The notes below the pieces were generated by a model. It was not told the DNA's origin and searched no databases. It worked only from the letters and a program-made list of their open reading frames with translations. Of a stretch of 5,876 nucleotides of DNA, positions 5,328 to 5,876 are shown in pieces. The stretch spans positions 1-5,876 of the forward strand of contig JAJYPA010000512.1 of assembly GCA_021795795.1 (NCBI GenBank). Direction: 5' to 3'. How positions within the stretch are numbered: the stretch's first letter is position 1; each line of letters opens with the position of its first letter. A program made the position numbers and the translations under genes. Source of the stretch: Pseudomonadota bacterium. GTDB lineage: Bacteria > Pseudomonadota > Gammaproteobacteria > Halothiobacillales > Halothiobacillaceae.

Positions 5328-5705
5328 TTAGCGGAGAATGGCATGTCGCATGGCCACTTCTGTCCAGGCTGGAAATCCGTGTATGCAGGTGGCGTCTGGT
5401 TCAATGTTTTCGCATCCGTCGGTTGCTTCGGCGATTCCGTCCCTTTCCATGCGGCTAATGGCCTCAAAAGAAGGAATCATCCCCCGCTTGAGGGGTACCC
5501 AATGTTCATCGGCTTTGTTCAGACGATGCGCCACGAATGCCTCAATGGAGACATCCGCTTTAATCTTCTTGAATTGCTGCCATTGGCCGGAGACCAGGTT
5601 TCGCCGAAGGACCTTGCGATCAGAACGGACCAGTAAAGCAGTGCCAGTTTTCAGATTGATTATCCTGGCGACCTCGTGGGCGGATGACGTGTTGCATTTA
5701 GCCAT
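5328..5705 (-). CDS. Orphan 125-residue protein with an EPD-C-HG-W motif
   Basis: The ATG at 5703-5705 is set by a very strong Shine-Dalgarno, GGAGGAGGT, 5 bases upstream. No signal peptide or membrane segment is visible. Residues 11-60 form a basic N-terminal part (INLKTGTALLVRSDRKVLRR, then QWQQFKKIKAD). The C-terminal third carries a dense motif, C98, E102-P-D, C107, H109-G110, P112 and W114, followed by a short hydrophobic end. I recall similar E-P-D-x-x-C-x-H-G-x-P-x-W endings in small uncharacterised plasmid and phage proteins, but cannot verify it here. The Cys/His spacing could suggest metal binding, which is inference only. The gene lies 46 bases upstream of the 104-residue gene with no terminator between them, so the two are probably co-transcribed. 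Confidence 0.85.
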   Translation of the reverse strand: MAKCNTSSAHEVARIINLKTGTALLVRSDRKVLRRNLVSGQWQQFKKIKADVSIEAFVAHRLNKADEHWVPLKRGMIPSFEAISRMERDGIAEATDGCENIEPDATCIHGFPAWTEVAMRHAILR

Positions 5706-5736
5706 GGGACACCTCCTCCCTGATTACTTCTGCCAT
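5698..5736 (-). CDS. 12-residue mini-ORF overlapping the start of the 125-residue gene
   Basis: This minus-strand mini-ORF reads MAEVIREEVSHG and stops. It is preceded by a good Shine-Dalgarno AAGGAG about 8 bases before its ATG. Its TAA stop (5698-5700) lies inside the first codons of the next gene, whose ATG is at 5703-5705, so the two reading frames overlap by 8 bases in different phases. The strong Shine-Dalgarno of the next gene (GGAGGAGGT) lies inside codons 6-9 of this mini-ORF. That arrangement suits translational coupling, with a ribosome finishing the mini-ORF placed to restart on the next ATG. The peptide resembles nothing I know. It may be a leader peptide, a real microprotein or a chance reading, and expression is not shown by sequence alone. 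Confidence 0.4.
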   Translation of the reverse strand: MAEVIREEVSHG

Positions 5737-5751
5737 CGGAATTACTCCTTT

Positions 5752-5876
5752 TTATGCGCTGCACGCGCAGGATAGGTGCTTGACGGTTTTTGGAACCATA
5801 ACGGTTTCCTCTACCACTTCGCACGACTGCAGCATGAAAATGAATTGATCGCGGATGGCGTCGCACGCCGAATCGA
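5752..5876 (-). CDS. C-terminal fragment of an unknown protein entering from the right edge
   Basis: The last 40 codons of a minus-strand frame are visible and end in TAA at 5752-5754. The start lies outside the window. The visible residues begin DSACDAIRDQFIF and end KTVKHLSCACSA, which looks like a natural protein: an amphipathic acidic stretch (CEVVEETVMVP) and then a short tail with a Cys-Ala-Cys pair three residues from the end. The other two minus frames here are less credible. One stops early, and the other is open but is a basic, arginine-rich reading. A Shine-Dalgarno AAGGAG begins immediately after this stop, so the gene is probably the upstream member of the same transcription unit as the 125-residue gene. 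The function cannot be judged from a fragment this short. Confidence 0.6.
   Translation of the reverse strand, partial: DSACDAIRDQFIFMLQSCEVVEETVMVPKTVKHLSCACSA

Noticed and set aside
1..5876. CRISPR arrays, insertion sequences, and direct-repeat attachment sites.
   Set aside because: I found no regularly spaced repeats, transposase or integrase motifs, or matching direct repeats by reading; short or degenerate ones could have been missed.

Overview
This window reads as an accessory stretch of a bacterial mobile element, either a large plasmid, an integrative element or a large phage, probably from a Gram-negative (pseudomonadotal) host. The evidence is moderate GC content (judged by eye, near 50%), strong Shine-Dalgarno sites, Rho-independent terminators, and a run of small orphan proteins whose motifs resemble families I associate with such elements. 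That recollection comes from memory, not from a search. Every convincing gene is on the minus strand, so transcription runs from right to left. I see no convincing plus-strand gene, tRNA, rRNA, CRISPR array or insertion sequence.

In transcription order, the right edge holds the C-terminus of a gene that enters from outside (5752-5876). A 12-residue mini-ORF with its own Shine-Dalgarno site follows (5698-5736), and its stop overlaps the start of a 125-residue orphan carrying an EPD-C-HG-W motif (5328-5705). Next come a 104-residue orphan with a GHGWLEV...FLEEDCD signature (4967-5281) and a strong terminator at 4911-4940. Then comes the largest gene, a 541-residue protein with an N-terminal Hsp90/GHKL-type ATPase domain (3268-4893) and its own terminator (3233-3262).

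A 224-base gap (3044-3267) carries a 26-bp imperfect palindrome and two hairpins. It leads into a two-gene unit, an 85-residue orphan (2786-3043) and a PsiE-family four-helix membrane protein (2338-2772). A 123-base gap with a possible promoter leads to a 70-residue small beta-barrel-like protein (2002-2214). A terminator at 1951-1980 sits directly in front of an endonuclease IV-like TIM-barrel gene (1189-1937). That gene is split by an apparent one-base frameshift at about 1768-1776. A 206-residue unknown (537-1157) follows 31 bases later.

The leftmost 536 bases hold no confident gene. They contain a perfect 10-bp inverted repeat enclosing a second hairpin, a 19-bp palindrome, one or two terminator-like hairpins, and open minus-strand frames running off the left edge.

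No single pathway joins these genes. The most informative points are the orphan GHKL ATPase with about 400 unrecognised C-terminal residues, the nearly complete endonuclease IV zinc site in the split gene, and two terminators that abut the ribosome binding site of the next gene, which would suit control by read-through.
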